From Bolinopsis microptera (lineage: Eukaryota; Ctenophora; Tentaculata; Lobata; Bolinopsidae), in the NCBI RefSeq assembly GCF_026151205.1, contig NC_087079.1, positions 18,036,945 through 18,100,944 on the forward strand: a DNA stretch of 64,000 bases. Reading direction: 5' to 3'. How positions within the stretch are numbered: position 1 is the first letter of the stretch; every line of letters starts with the position of its first letter. Positions 49,771 through 62,900 of this stretch are shown in pieces. Below the pieces are notes generated by a model. That model had not been told where the DNA came from. It did not search any database and saw nothing but the letters and a program-made list of their open reading frames with translations. A program made the translations under genes and the position numbers.

Positions 49771-50522
49771 TACAGGGTGGGCCAAAAGTCTGTACCCATA
49801 ATAGCTCAGTCACTGAGTGCCCAATTGAAATAATTCTTTCTGGTATGACTTACTACCACTGCACCACTGGTTCGAGGAATTTGTCAATTCGAAAAATATT
49901 TGTGTTCATTTTTTCAAATGAAGGTTCATTTTCGCATTTATTTGATAGTTTGGATAGTCGGATCGAGCCAAATTTTATTGAATTGTGTGTGTATTTCAAT
50001 TACATTTGTCCTGAAAAAATGGGAGTTCTAGCTTCTCAGATGACTGAGATATGAAGCATAACGAGCCACGAGGTTATTTATTATGTGTGATTGGCTTGCA
50101 TAATCACGTGATTAGGTGACCCCGTTAAACATTATAATGGGAATCGTTAAGACTGCTCAATCAAGGTGTCGTGTCAGTCACATAATCACCCAGTCAATTT
50201 TGTTAACGAGAGACACAAAATGCTTGATAACTTCATCATTTCTGTTCCGTTTTGCCTTATTTTTCAGATCAGATGCAACATTTAATAATCTACCGTTTCT
50301 GAAAACATTAGGCGTTCATTATGTTCAGAGAAAACATTATAGGTGTTTTAATATCGAATGGGCGTGGTCTAAAATATTCGAATTTTCACATTTTAACGAC
50401 GGAATCCTTGAACAAGTAGGTACAGTATGAATATACCATTTGCAAAGCAACAACTCTCAAATATAAAACACGACGGAGGTATATAACCCAACGTATGGGT
50501 ACTGACTTTTGGCCCAACCTTA
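49771..50522. mobile_element. Tc1/mariner-like non-autonomous element
   Basis: The left end CAGGGTGGGCCAAAAGTCTG TACCCATA and the reverse complement of the right end (AGGTTGGGCCAAAAGTCAGT ACCCATA) match with few differences. TA flanks both ends (49771-49772 and 50521-50522). The interior of about 750 bp has no transposase motif that I recognise, so it is a MITE or a decayed copy. Confidence 0.75.
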
Positions 50523-50599
50523 TTATTTTTTGGCTTCATATATAAATATATAGTAAGATTCAATGAAATTTTTGAGTCAATCCTTAATTGACGATGTCA

Positions 50600-50700
50600 A
50601 TTCATGGCAGCTCGGCGCGGCACAGTAGCGCATCTCGCCGATCTAGCCAGAGAAGCCTTATTAAGTGCGCGGCGCGGCACAGTAACGCATCGCGCTACAA
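50600..50700 (+). repeat. Short GC-rich direct repeat
   Basis: GGCGCGGCACAGTA is present twice about 60 bp apart (near 50615 and 50670), each followed by CGCAT. Origin unknown. Confidence 0.5.
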
Positions 50701-51270
50701 AGTCAATCCCAACATTGCATCGGGATTAAGTAAAACAAAATTTAAATTGTATTACCAATTGCCATATTTGATATTACAATGAATAATAATATCATCCCAG
50801 GAAGCCTTACTGAATACTGATAGGGGCTTAACTTCGGAAGTAAAAGAAATAGAAAGTTCTGGTTTTGGGTTTTCGACAAAATGTTCGTCTTGGTCGGCCA
50901 TTACTTGCGCTGCTGTGCTCTACCGTGCGTAGGTTCCCATAAAACTAAATCACTGGCAAGTAGCTCTTGTTCGCTGATTGGCTAAATTGTACTTCGTGGT
51001 ACGTGGTGCAATTGAATTTTTTGGAATTTTTGAACCGTGCAAATTCAATGAACTTACGAGCGCGCGCGCAGTTCAACAAGCTGTGAAGACGCAATTCCCT
51101 GCCAGTAAAGTTTGCTGGGATAATAAACATAATTCACATAGCCATGTGTATACGCGTACTGCGTGACGCGCTTGTTTCACAAGTAAATATATAGCTTAGT
51201 TAAAAACTTGAAAATCCGATAATAAACTCATGAAAATTAGATATGCTATGTAAAATACGCTTTTTACTCA

Positions 51271-51526
51271 CGGGGGGGGGGGGGGGGGGGGCTAAAACCA
51301 GGTTTTCGATCAAACGCTGCCATTTGTAGTCAAACGTCGCCAACAGTTGCTCTCGTCCAATGAAATCGCTGCATTTTGCCTGCCATTATGCATAATTGAA
51401 TTACATATATTCGTATGCGAAGCTTTGCTTTCATAATGCAGCGATTTCATTGGACGAGAGCAACTGTTGGCGACGTTTGACTACAAATGGCAATGTTTGA
51501 TCGAAAAACTGGTTTCAGCTCCCCCT
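51271..51526. mobile_element. Foldback MITE, about 256 bp
   Basis: The left half from the G run at 51272 reads GCTAAAACCAGGTTTTCGAT, then CAAACG and TTTGTAGTCAAACGTCGCCA; the right half is its inverse, ending GGTTTCAGCTCCCCC at 51525. The arms are about 110 bp around a short AT-rich centre. The left end has an expanded G tract (about 20). No ORF. Confidence 0.85.
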
Positions 51527-52044
51527 GTGTACTATATACTATATATTTGAAAGTGCTAGTCACTTATCACAATGACGGCGCTGAGCCTAAACTTTAAATT
51601 TATAAATTCAAAGATAAAATAAAAATTCCAAAGCAAAAAGCAAAAGTAAAAGTTATTATAAAAATATTTCATTAACTGACTTGTATTCTAAATGTTTAAA
51701 ATTCATAAATTGATAGTTCATAATGCTTTGTTTCACGTTGTAGCCCTGCCGCGCACAAGTGCGCGGCTTCGTCATTCGTGGTTTTTGGCCTTTCCACTTT
51801 CGCCACAAAACCATTTTGTGCAATAACAGGGGGGTAACGACGTGATACGAATAATTTTAATTCCACGTTTTAGTTGCGTATGTTCTGAGACCAGAAATTT
51901 TACAGTTTAGATTACACGTATGACGGACGTATTTCCTAATTCATAATTCAGATTGCCAACCTATAGAATATGAAATAAGGTTACAAATTTTAACTTCATG
52001 AATCGGGATCAAATCTTTGCAGAGCGCTTTCCTACCCAAATGTT

Positions 52045-52240
52045 GTGAAAACTAGTGAATTCACTAGTGGGATCAAAGACCCTTTCTCTGATTGAAGTAC
52101 TTTCCCTTCGTATGGATCTTTTTTTCCTTCCTCATGCTCACTGTAAATTCACTAGTGGGATCAAAGACCCTTTCTCTGATTGAAGTACTTTCCCTTCGTA
52201 TGGATCTTTTTTTTCCTTCCTCATGCTCACTGTAAATTAT
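52045..52240 (+). repeat. 96-bp tandem duplication
   Basis: A block starting TTCACTAGTGGGATCAAAGA and ending CTCATGCTCACTGTAAA occurs twice, with one extra T in the second copy. It looks like a simple recent duplication in intergenic DNA. Confidence 0.93.
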
Positions 52241-52721
52241 ATTTGATGGCTTATATTATATTGGGCCTCACCGAGCTGCAAATTATTGACATCGTAAATC
52301 AAGGATTTTACAACATGAAATTCAATGATGCTTTGTGGGTCACTTTGTACAGCTAAAGGTCAGTTTTTACGGCTGAAAATTTCATATGTTAATTGTTAAA
52401 ATTGTACATTTGTTTCATAAATGCACACATTAGTCAAAATCGTCCTGGTTCCTTTCAAACGGAGTCGAAACACAACAGCAGGCGCACCACCAAACTGCCC
52501 ATCCCCACCAGTCCCACCCCGCCACACAGCGAAAAGAACCAATTCCACCTATCATACTCCAGACTCCTCCCAATACCCGTTTTCATTCTCCTCCACACTC
52601 GTCACGACGTCACCCCTGCTCTGATCAGGGGTACGAGAAACCCAGCAGAGAAACCTTAAATAGAATTAGGGACTCTGCAATAACAAGAGAGTTTGACAAT
52701 CAAGCACTTGTCCATACATTC

Positions 52722-52764
52722 TTTTTAGTATTTTAAAAACATTTATGTTTTTAAAATACTAAAA
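52722..52764. repeat. Perfect AT-rich hairpin
   Basis: TTTAGTATTTTAAAAACAT faces its reverse complement across two bases. Confidence 0.85.
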
Positions 52765-53044
52765 CTAAGGTGCCCAACATCACTGCAACAATATTATCAG
52801 CTATCTTCTAGAAAGGAAACCACTCTCATTTCACAACTCCCATCTAATGACTTTATATCAAGATCCACCAAAATTTGGAGCACAATTGCACCTAAACAAT
52901 TGCACCTAAACAATAGGCACTCCTAATGCTGCAACATGCTTATAATGATTTAGCATGGACCTCAAGCGATTATGACATAATGCAGCTGTCATTTGAAAAA
53001 AATCCCCTTCAACTAATTTAATCCTGTGTTCTCGGCCAACACTT

Positions 53045-53091
53045 TTTTAATAGGAGGAACCTGTGGGCCCCACAGGTTCCTCCTATTAAAA
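53045..53091. repeat. Perfect hairpin with 23-bp arms
   Basis: The left arm includes AATAGGAGGAACCTGTGGG, a single C is the centre, and the right arm is the exact complement. The near-zero loop makes this cruciform- or hairpin-prone. It lies about 840 bp upstream of the CFAP54 start. Confidence 0.9.
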
Positions 53092-53099
53092 CATTTGAT

Positions 53100-53830
53100 T
53101 TTGGTAAACGTGTGTTGACTCTATGTATTTAACTGACTATCTATGTATTTACTTAGATACTGTATGTATTTATTTAGATACTGACTATTTATGTATTTAA
53201 CATAATATTTAGTTTATTACGGGTAGAAATTAATTTAGGTAGGTATTTTTTCTTCTAGGTAGATATTAAGAATTTGGTAAATTTATAAATTGTATGACTA
53301 TTTCCATTATTGAGACGTTTTTAATTTTTAATTTAGGAGGGTTTTTGTAATTTTTATAGGACTGGTTCACAGTGTGAACAGATTCTAGATTTATTATATA
53401 TATTTTTAAACTGATATTTAATAAATTATTAAAAGAACCAATTTTAAAGTTGCCATATTGCAGCCTTTAGGTTCAAAAATATACCCATTATGCTCACTTA
53501 AAAACAACTCTAAATCAGTAGGCTGTCACTCTATTAATGCACCACACTGCTATCTCCACTCCTTCATAGTGTGATGATATTTTGTAGAAATGTGTGACTT
53601 TATTTTACTTTGAAACTTTTACTAGGTTGCCGTTTGGTGTGAGCAATAGCGCAGCGTCAACCTATATCTAATCTATTCAAAGAGTGACAACCATATTACA
53701 CATTGAATTAGGATTCCTTTAAATATCAAATTGATTTATTGTAAACTTGTTTATTCTGTAATAAATGGCAAATTTTTGTTCAACTGATATGGGCGGTATA
53801 CAAGCACATTATTTCATTTCATAGTTATAA
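53100..53830 (+). mobile_element. Possible retroposon 3' end upstream of CFAP54
   Basis: The stretch ends GGGCGGTATACAAGCACATT ATTTCATTTCAT, which resembles a LINE/SINE 3' terminus with an ATTTC tail. A similar end appears inverted at 430-480. I see no ORF belonging to it, so the extent is a guess. Confidence 0.35.
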
Positions 53831-53931
53831 ATATGCAAAAATGGAGTGTTCACTTCATTTGTCTCAGAAATTGTGGCTTTTTAAAATGCAAACATTTGGT
53901 TTGACTAACCTCAAGTATATTTAGGAGCTTC

Positions 53932-56900
53932 ATGTCTAAGACACGTCAAGGTACTCTTTCAAAGTTTACCTCTGACACAAACAGTGAGTTCAACACTAAG
54001 AAGATAAATAAGATTGACCCGATACAGATTGCCTTTGTACAGGAGTTAAAAAGGTTCATTGGTAAGTGTCACTTTATGAATGTATACTTTTTTATCAATG
54101 TAAGGTGAAGCTTCGAAACAGTCCTGTAGATTTATATCTTTCCTGCCGACTCTCTTCAACATCTCTTACTGCAAATCGCAACCCGAAGATTATTTCCTAG
54201 CTTTATTTCTCTTTATGGTACTAGCAAAATAACTACTTTTGCCTATGTTAAAAAAATACTGTATTTCACTATTTCAGGTTATGTTGATAGAATATCAAAG
54301 GAAGCTGAGCTTTATTTTATCTCAGCTGGTGGTCCAGTAGATGAACCCAGTTCCAATGATGAGAGCCCTGCTAGGCTTTCAAACACACTGTTTAGCCTCT
54401 GGAATAGCTACAGCCTCAAGCTTCCAAAAGATTACTTCTTGACCCAACTCATTAACACAGGAGATTATCTCCTCAAGGTGAAAGAATACAATGTGGCAAA
54501 GCAGCACTGTTACGATTATTACCTGCGTCTGCTGAGAGATAGTGCAGTCACAGATGATTATTCATCTATATATTTTCCTACCGGATTTCAAGATGAGCAG
54601 AGAGTCAAAGAAACAAGTCAGGCTATTTTTGGAAATGGATTATGTACATTAAAGAATTTGGAAATAATAGACCCTCACATGAATGCAGAGAAGACAGTGG
54701 CTGATCTTCTGGAGGTTCTGGATGACTTTAGGAAGCTTACCCAGCACCTCATCCCTCATGAGCGACATTGTTGGTTAGTTTTCAATGGAACTGTTCACAT
54801 CTACAAAATCAGTCAATGGCTTGTGGACTGTGGCTACACTGCTAAAACTCTCCAGTATTTAGTTTGGTGCTGTGTCTGCATGGAGAGTGTCATTCCTCTG
54901 ATGACTCTCAAATTTCTGTCTTGGAGAGGTTCCTTGTACTCGGCTGTGTGCCAGAGCTATGTAGATTTAAATCAACCACATGCTGCTGAAGTCTTTGCCA
55001 GACGATGCCTTCAAAAAGTTCATCAACTGGCAAAAATTGAAGAGCAAAGCATGTCAGAACCCACTCCGGAATCCGAAGCTATTTTTCGAGAGGTCACAGT
55101 GAAACTCTCTGCAATAATCTTCAAAAGAGTTGTCTTTGAATCAAGGCGCCCAAAGAAGATCATACACCGGCCAAAAACAAGACAGAACCTGAAAGAGCTG
55201 CAGTTGTTACCATTTCCTCGAACCGCTTCTGAAAAGCTGGTCATGGATATGTTTGAAGGTAGTTCTTCACAGTTTCTAGCTATTCTAGAGGCTTTGTCAG
55301 ACCCGTGTAGGAGAACGTGTATGTATACTCCCCCAAAACTCGACACCACCGAGGGGGGAGATGCTCTTATGGATGTATGGGGTGAACTTATACTCGGTAA
55401 GTTGTATTTCTCATCTTTTTAGATTGTTAATAATATTTTCATTCTGTTCTAATTTTAAAATTATTATTCTATGAAATTTTAATTAATTTAATTAATTTTT
55501 TTAAATTAACAGTTGTGTATGATTTAACAGAACACTTTAAAATGGCACCTGACTTCGATTATCAACATTCACAGAGTTCCGCGTTACATAATTAACTTCA
55601 ATTAATAATACCATTCAACAAGCATGGTATTTAGATGAGATTTTGTTAAAACTAATTGAGATAAAAAACTCTTGCTGTAAATTAACAGCTATTTCCTTCT
55701 AGCTGGGTACGAGTTGATCTCCCGGTGTGAGTCCTTTCCACGAACCAGCCTAGTCCAGCTAGCTAGAGTAGGAAGTAACGAACTGTCTATGAGTGCAGTG
55801 TTAAAGTACATCAGGCTGGCTTTCAATTACGAGTACTGGGATTATTACACCATGGCTGTTTCTCATCTCGTCCCACTAATTGAGGTATTTTATAACGTGG
55901 CACTGTTATCTCGTCCCACTAATTGAGGTATTTTATAACGTGGCACTGTTATCTCGTCCCACTGATTGAGGTATTTTATAATGTGGCACTGTTATCTCGT
56001 CCCACTGATTGAGGTATTTTATAATGTGGCACTGTTATCTCGTCCCACTAATTGAGGTATTCTATAATGTGGCACTGTTATCTCGTCCCACTAATTGAGG
56101 TATTTTATAATGTGGCACTGTTATCTCGTCCCACTAAATGAGGTATTTTATAATGTGGCACTGTTATCTTGTCCCACTAAATGAGGTATTTTATAATGTG
56201 GCACTGTTATCTCGTCCCACTGATTGAGGTATTTTATAATATGGCACTGTTATCTCGTCCCACTGATTGAGGTATTTTATAATGTGGCACTGTTATCTCG
56301 TCCCACTAATTGAGGTATTCTATAATGTGGCACTGTTATCTCGTCCCACTAATTGAGGTATTTTATAACGTGGCACTGTTATCTCGTCCCACTGATTGAG
56401 GTATTTTATATTGTGGCACTGTTATCTCGTCCCATTAATTGAGGTATTTTATAATGTTGCACTGTTATCTCGTCCCATTAATTGAGGTATTTTATAATGT
56501 GACACTTTTATCTCGTCCCATTAATTGAGGTATTTTATAATGTGACACTTTTATCTCGTCCCACTGATTGAGGTATTTTATAATGTGGCACTGTTATCGT
56601 CATACTAGGTCACTGAAACCAGATTGTATTTGATATTCATTGTAGTCTTTGATTATTTCTACTTAAGTTATATGTACATAATATAATATGATGTAATTGT
56701 ATTCCTCAGGCGGTGGAAGAAGAAACAGTTGACCATATTTTCACCAAGGAGACAATCATGCTGCTAGATGCAATGAAAAGTGTTTCAAATGTGTTGAGGA
56801 AAGACACTCGGCCAAGCACCTGTTTTGTAGATAATATGCTGGATGGACATTGCACTCCACCTACTTTAGACAGGTATTATTGGTATTAAACGCAAAATTA

Positions 56901-59900
56901 TTATCTTGATAAATTGCATATTATTACCAAATTTATCATGCTATTATTCAGGGTATATACTATATTATATTATAATATCTTACATATACTATTGCTGTAC
57001 AGTATATATTATAGCAATTTACATTTTACAATGATCATTATTATATATAAACAAAACTACGCAATTCTCACGATTCACCACATGTATTCTTCAGTTTGAA
57101 CCAATGTTTAAGTACTCAAGCAGAGCGTGCTAGTGCCACACCAAGACGAAAATCAATTTGGGGCGACCAAAAAGATGATCTGTTCACCTTGATAAACCTG
57201 AGCTCAGTGCTGTGCAATATTAAAGCTAGTGACTGTGCGGAGATGTTTGTGAAGGAGCAAGGGGATATGTTGGTTGACGCCGTCTTGTTGATCCTTCACA
57301 GTCTCAAGGATCACTTCTCCCGTCTAGTGTCTCCTTCGACTGTAAGATTACTCGTGTTAAAGCACTGTTGCTATCTTTATTATCTTTATTATCTTTATTA
57401 TCTTTATTATCTTTATTATCTTTATTATCTTTATTTTCTTTATTATCTTTATTATCTTTATTATCTCTATTATCTTTATTTTCTCTATTATCTTTATTTT
57501 CTTTATTATCTTTATTATCTTTATTATCTTTATTATCTTTATTATCTTTATTATCTCTATTATCTTTATTATCTTTATTGGCACTATCTTTATTATCTTT
57601 ATTATCAAGTGCCCCTATAAGGCTAAACTCTGAAAATCTTAAAATTCGATATCATGACCTAAACAGAAACATGAATATTATGACTATACGAATAAATAAC
57701 TCTCAGGTGAAACAATACTTGGTAGCTGAGAACATTTCAGAGCTGATGGAGCTAATGGCTGATTGTAACGAACTGTCCCTGTGGTTAAACCTCTACAATA
57801 TAGACCCTCTGTTGCCGGGGGAGATTGCACTTAAATCAGCACTCTTACTTGAAGCTCATGCCAAGAATATGAAGACATCATTATTCGGGCATCGTTCTGT
57901 AAGGACTACGAATGTATTTTATTAAATAGATAATTAATAAAGAAAATAAACTTTTGTTTGAAGCTCAGGAAATTCTTGTAACACATTGATTTCCATGTTG
58001 AGTTTGCTTTCAACTTTCAAGTGGTATACCCCAACAAGGTTCTATGAGATATAGCGTAAGATATTTACAACCAGAGATAGTAGACACACCGATGTTCAAC
58101 TTAGTTCAACAGTTCAACTTTATGACCGTTCAACTAACAGGGTCCCGACAAACTATCAAAGGTCCAAACCACTCTAACAAACGCGCTCACAACACTGCGT
58201 AACAGCGTGTCAGCGCTGGAGGAGGTGCGAAATGTCAAGGAGATTGCGCTCACTGCTACCTGCGACCCGCTCATGCTGGTTGTGGATCCTTCCCTCAGCA
58301 GGAAAACTGAAGGTTCGTCAGGAACACTTTAGTTATTTCATATTTTAAACAACGGTATGAATTATAAATGTGGATACTTGTTGAGAGGTAAACCATAGTC
58401 CGTACACGTGACTGATATTTATCAATCAGATCCCAGAATCACGTGTCTATAAGTGTTAGGGAGCATTACAACAATGATCCCCCAGCTTGAACCTTATTGC
58501 AAAGTTCCAATATAATACAATGGTTCCCCCCAGCTTGAACCTTATTGCAAAGTTCCAATAATATAATGGTTCCCCCAGCTTGAACCTTATTGCAAAGTTC
58601 CAATATAATACAATGGTTCCCCCCAGCTTGAACCTTATTGCAAAGTTCCAATAATATAATGGTTCCCCCAGCTTGAACCTTATTGCAAAGTTCCAATATA
58701 ATACAATGGTTCCCCCCAGCTTGAACCTTATTGCAAAGTTCCAATAATATAATGGTTCCCCCAGCTTGAACCTTATTGCAAAGTTCCAATATAATACAAT
58801 GGTTCCCCCCAGCTTGAACCTTATTGCAAAGTTCCAATAATATAATGGTTCCCCCAGCTTGAACCTTATTGCAAAGTTCCAATATAATACAATGGTTCCC
58901 CCCAGCTTGAACCTTATTGCAAAGTTCCAATAATATAATGGTTCCCCCCAGCTTGAACCTTATTGCAAAGTTCCAATAATATAATGGTTCCCCCAGCTTG
59001 AACCTTATTGCAAAGTTCCAATAATATAATGGTTCCCCCAGCTTGAACCTTATTGCAAAGTTCCAATATAATATAATGGTTCCTCCCAGCTTGAACCTTA
59101 TTGCAAAGTTCCAATATAATATAATGGTTCCCCCCAGCTTGAACCTTATTGCAAAGTTCCAATAATATATAATGGTTCCCCTAGCTTGAATCTATATTGC
59201 AAAGTTCCAATAATATAATGGTTCCCCCAGCTTGAACCTTATTGCAAAGTTCCAATAATATAATGGTTCCCCCAGCTTGAACCTTATTGCAAAGTTCCAA
59301 TAATATAATGGTTCCCCCAGCTTGAACCTTATTGCAAAGTTCCAATATAATATAATGGTTCCCCCCAGCTTGAACCTTATTGCAAAGTTCCAATAATATA
59401 ATGGTTCCCCCCAGCTTGAACCTTATTGCAAAGTTCCAATAATATAATGGTTCCCCCCAGCTTGAACCTTATTGCAAAGTTCCAATAATATAATGGTTCC
59501 CCCCAGCTTGAACCTTATTGCAAAGTTCCAATATAATATAATGGTTCCCCCAGCTTGAACCTTATTGCAAAGTTCCAATAATATATAATGGTTCCCCTAG
59601 CTTGAACCTTATTGCAAAGTTCCAATAATATAATGGTTCCCCCAGCTTGAACCTTATTGCAAAGTTCCAATAATATAATGGTTCCCCCAGCTTGAACCTT
59701 ATTGCAAAGTTCCAATAATATAATGGTTCCCCCAGCTTGAACCTTATTGCAAAGTTCCAATATAATATAATGGTTCCTCCCAGCTTGAACCTTATTGCAA
59801 AGTTCCAATATAATATAATGGTTCCCCCCAGCTTGAACCTTATTGCAAAGTTCCAATAATATATAATGGTTCCCCTAGCTTGAACCTTATTGCAAAGTTC

Positions 59901-62900
59901 CAATAATATAATGGTTCCCCCAGCTTGAACCTTATTGCAAAGTTCCAATAATATAATGGTTCCCCCAGCTTGAACCTTATTGCAAAGTTCCAATAATATA
60001 ATGGTTCCCCCAGCTTGAACCTTATTGCAAAGTTCCAATATAATATAATGGTTCCCCCCAGCTTGAACCTTATTGCAAAGTTCCAATAATATAATGGTTC
60101 CCCCCAGCTTGAACCTTATTGCAAAGTTCCAATAATATAATGGTTCCTCCCAGCTTGAACCTTATTGCAAAGTTCCAATAATATAATGGTTCCCCTAGCT
60201 TGAACCTTATTGCAAAGTTCCAATATAATATAATGGTTCCCCCAGCTTGAATCTTATTGCAAAGTTCCAATAATATAATGGTTCCCCCAGCTTGAACCTT
60301 ATTGCAAAGTTCCAATAATATAATGGTTCCCCCCAGCTTGAACCTTATTGCAAAGTTCCAATAATATAATGTACTTATATTTTCCCACTTTAGGAGACGT
60401 AGCACACAATATCACAGTAGCTGATCTCCAACTTGAAATGTTAGCAGTAAATCTACGATTACAACAGCAACTTCACAAAGCAGAGAAAAGCGAATCTAAA
60501 GTAAGCTCTAATTCTTACTTTCTTATTTTAAATAACTAATTTTAACTATATATTAATTGTTTTTTTGATTGCTAGAAACTCTTTAGATTTGCCTCTTAAA
60601 ATTGAGCGATTTTTTCTCTTTTCGGTCGATTAATTCATTGGCTCAGACGTGAGCTGTAACTGATTAATTATAATTTTATATAGCATTCTGAATTCTGAAT
60701 TCTATTTATAACCCACTAACTTACTTCACATACCAAATATCAGTGTTAATTGGTTGATTATAATAGGTAGTAGAGTGGTGTAAAAAGAATACGCTCTTCC
60801 TTGCAATAACTCGGATGCAGTTAGCTACCATTGAAACAAAAGCAGCTGAGAAACACCTACGGGACAGCTACGATCTTCTGCTCAAGTCTTGGTCTGAAGA
60901 AAAACGGTGAGATTTTTACCAAACATTTTTTAGTTTGATGTACGATATTTTAGTTTTAAACTTTTATGCGTCGATCAAAACATTTTTAATTATATTGAAC
61001 ATTTTTTACTGTCAAGCGTAGCCGTAATCACACAACTTAGAACATCTTCATTTCTCAAAAGTGTCCCTTCTAATTACTACCTTATTTGATTATGTACGAA
61101 TTATCTTCACCTCCTCTTTTCAGGCTGCACACCTCGCTTCAAGGAACTGAACAACAAGGATCAGTCCCTAACCCTCCGATACTAACCTCTAGAACTAGCA
61201 CTACCATGACATTCAAACCTGCTCCTTATACAGCTCCTAAAGGGGTCAAGGTAGAGTCCCCATATTATATTATGATCCAAATAATCAAGTGTCTAATTAT
61301 CTCCGATATTCATAATTAATGAGATTTAATTTACTAAAATTAAATATAACCATAATGAAAATGTACATAACCCAGGTAAAGTGGTACAGACTATACGGGA
61401 GGTCGTCCTCTGGGAGCAACATAAAAGTGCGAATGAACGACAAGCTGTACCCAGGACTAGCAATGGAGGTAGCAGCAGTAGAGGGAAACGAACTGACTGT
61501 CTCTAACCTGACTCCCTACGAGAAATACCAGTTTGCTGTGGCTGCTTTTGACGAGCATGGCAAGCTGATAGCTGGGAGTATCGGGCATAGTAGCAAACCT
61601 ATACTGGCCTCTCCTCCGTTCAGTCATCTTACTGCTTGTGGGCATCTCATTCAGGTGAGCTATACTGGCCTCTCCTCCGTTCAGCCATCTTACTGCTTGT
61701 GGGCATCTCATTCAGGGGAGCTATACTGGCCTCTCCTCCGTTCAGCCATCTTACTGCTTGTGGGCATCTCATTCAGGTGAGCTATACTGGCCTCTCCTCC
61801 GTTCAGCCATCTTACTGCTTGTGGGCATCTCATTCAGGTGAGCTATACTGGCCTCTCCTCCGTTCAGCCATCTTACTGCTTGTGGGCATCTCATTCAGGT
61901 GAGCTATACTGGCCTCTCCTCCGTTCAGCCATCTTACTGCTTGTGGGCAACTCATTCAGGTGAGCTATACTGGCCTCTCCTCCGTTCAGCCATCTTACTG
62001 CTTGTGGGCATCTCATTCAGGTGAGCTATACTGGCCTCTCCTCCGTTCAGCCATCTTACTGCTTGTGGGCATCTCATTCAGGGGAGCTATACTGGCCTCT
62101 CCTCCGTTCAGCCATCTTACTGCTTGTGGGCATCTCATTCAGGTGAGCTATACTGGCCTCTCCTCCGTTCAGCCATCTTACTGCTTGTGGGCAACTCATT
62201 CAGGTGAGCTATACTGGCCTCTCCTCCGTTCAGCCATCTTACTGCTTGTGGGCATCTCATTCAGGTGAGCTATACTGGCCTCTCCTCCGTTCAGCCATCT
62301 TACTGCTTGTGGGCATCTCATTCAGGGGAGCTATACTGGCCTCTCCTCCGTTCAGCCATCTTACTGCTTGTGGGCAACTCATTCAGGTGAGCTATACTGG
62401 CCTCTCCTCCGTTCAGCCATCTTACTGCTTGTGGGCATCTCATTCAGGTGAGCTATACTGGCCTCTCCTCCGTTCAGCCATCTTACTGCTTGTGGGCATC
62501 TCATTCAGGTGAGCTATACTGGCCTCTCCTCCGTTCAGCCATCTTACTGCTTGTGGGCATCTCATTCAGGTGAGCTATACTGGCCTCTCCTCCGTTCAGC
62601 CATCTTACTGCTTGTGGGCATCTCATTCAGGTGAGCTATACTGGCCTCTCCTCCGTTCAGCCATCTTACTGCTTGTGGGCATCTCATTCAGGTGAGCTAT
62701 ACTGGCCTCTCCCCCGTTCAGCCATCTTACTGCTTGTGGGCATCTCATTCAGGTGAGCTATACTGGCCTCTCCTCCCTTCAGCCAGTCTGTCTAGCTCTT
62801 ACTTGATTTGTATTCTGTAAATGATTTTATTTATACGCTACCTTGTATTTTGGTGGGAGCAGGGTGCTTGCCTTATTACTTCTTCTTAAGGGGGCAGGGG

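Noticed and set aside
50116..50430. 104-codon ORF
   Set aside because: Lies inside the mariner-like element and shows no transposase motif such as the DDE/D surroundings; probably chance.
52393..52659. 88-codon Pro/Ser/Thr-rich ORF and an overlapping 67-codon ORF
   Set aside because: Could be a transposon remnant, but I see no diagnostic motif and no splice context, so I did not call it.
57368..57925. Leu/Ser-rich ORF joining the ATCTTTATT repeat to CFAP54 exon 6
   Set aside because: The exon has a clear CTCAG acceptor at 57706, and exon 5 ends at a good GTAAGA donor before the repeat, so the repeat is intronic.
58466..60372. CRISPR-like array
   Set aside because: There are no unique spacers; the whole unit repeats, and the context is an animal intron.
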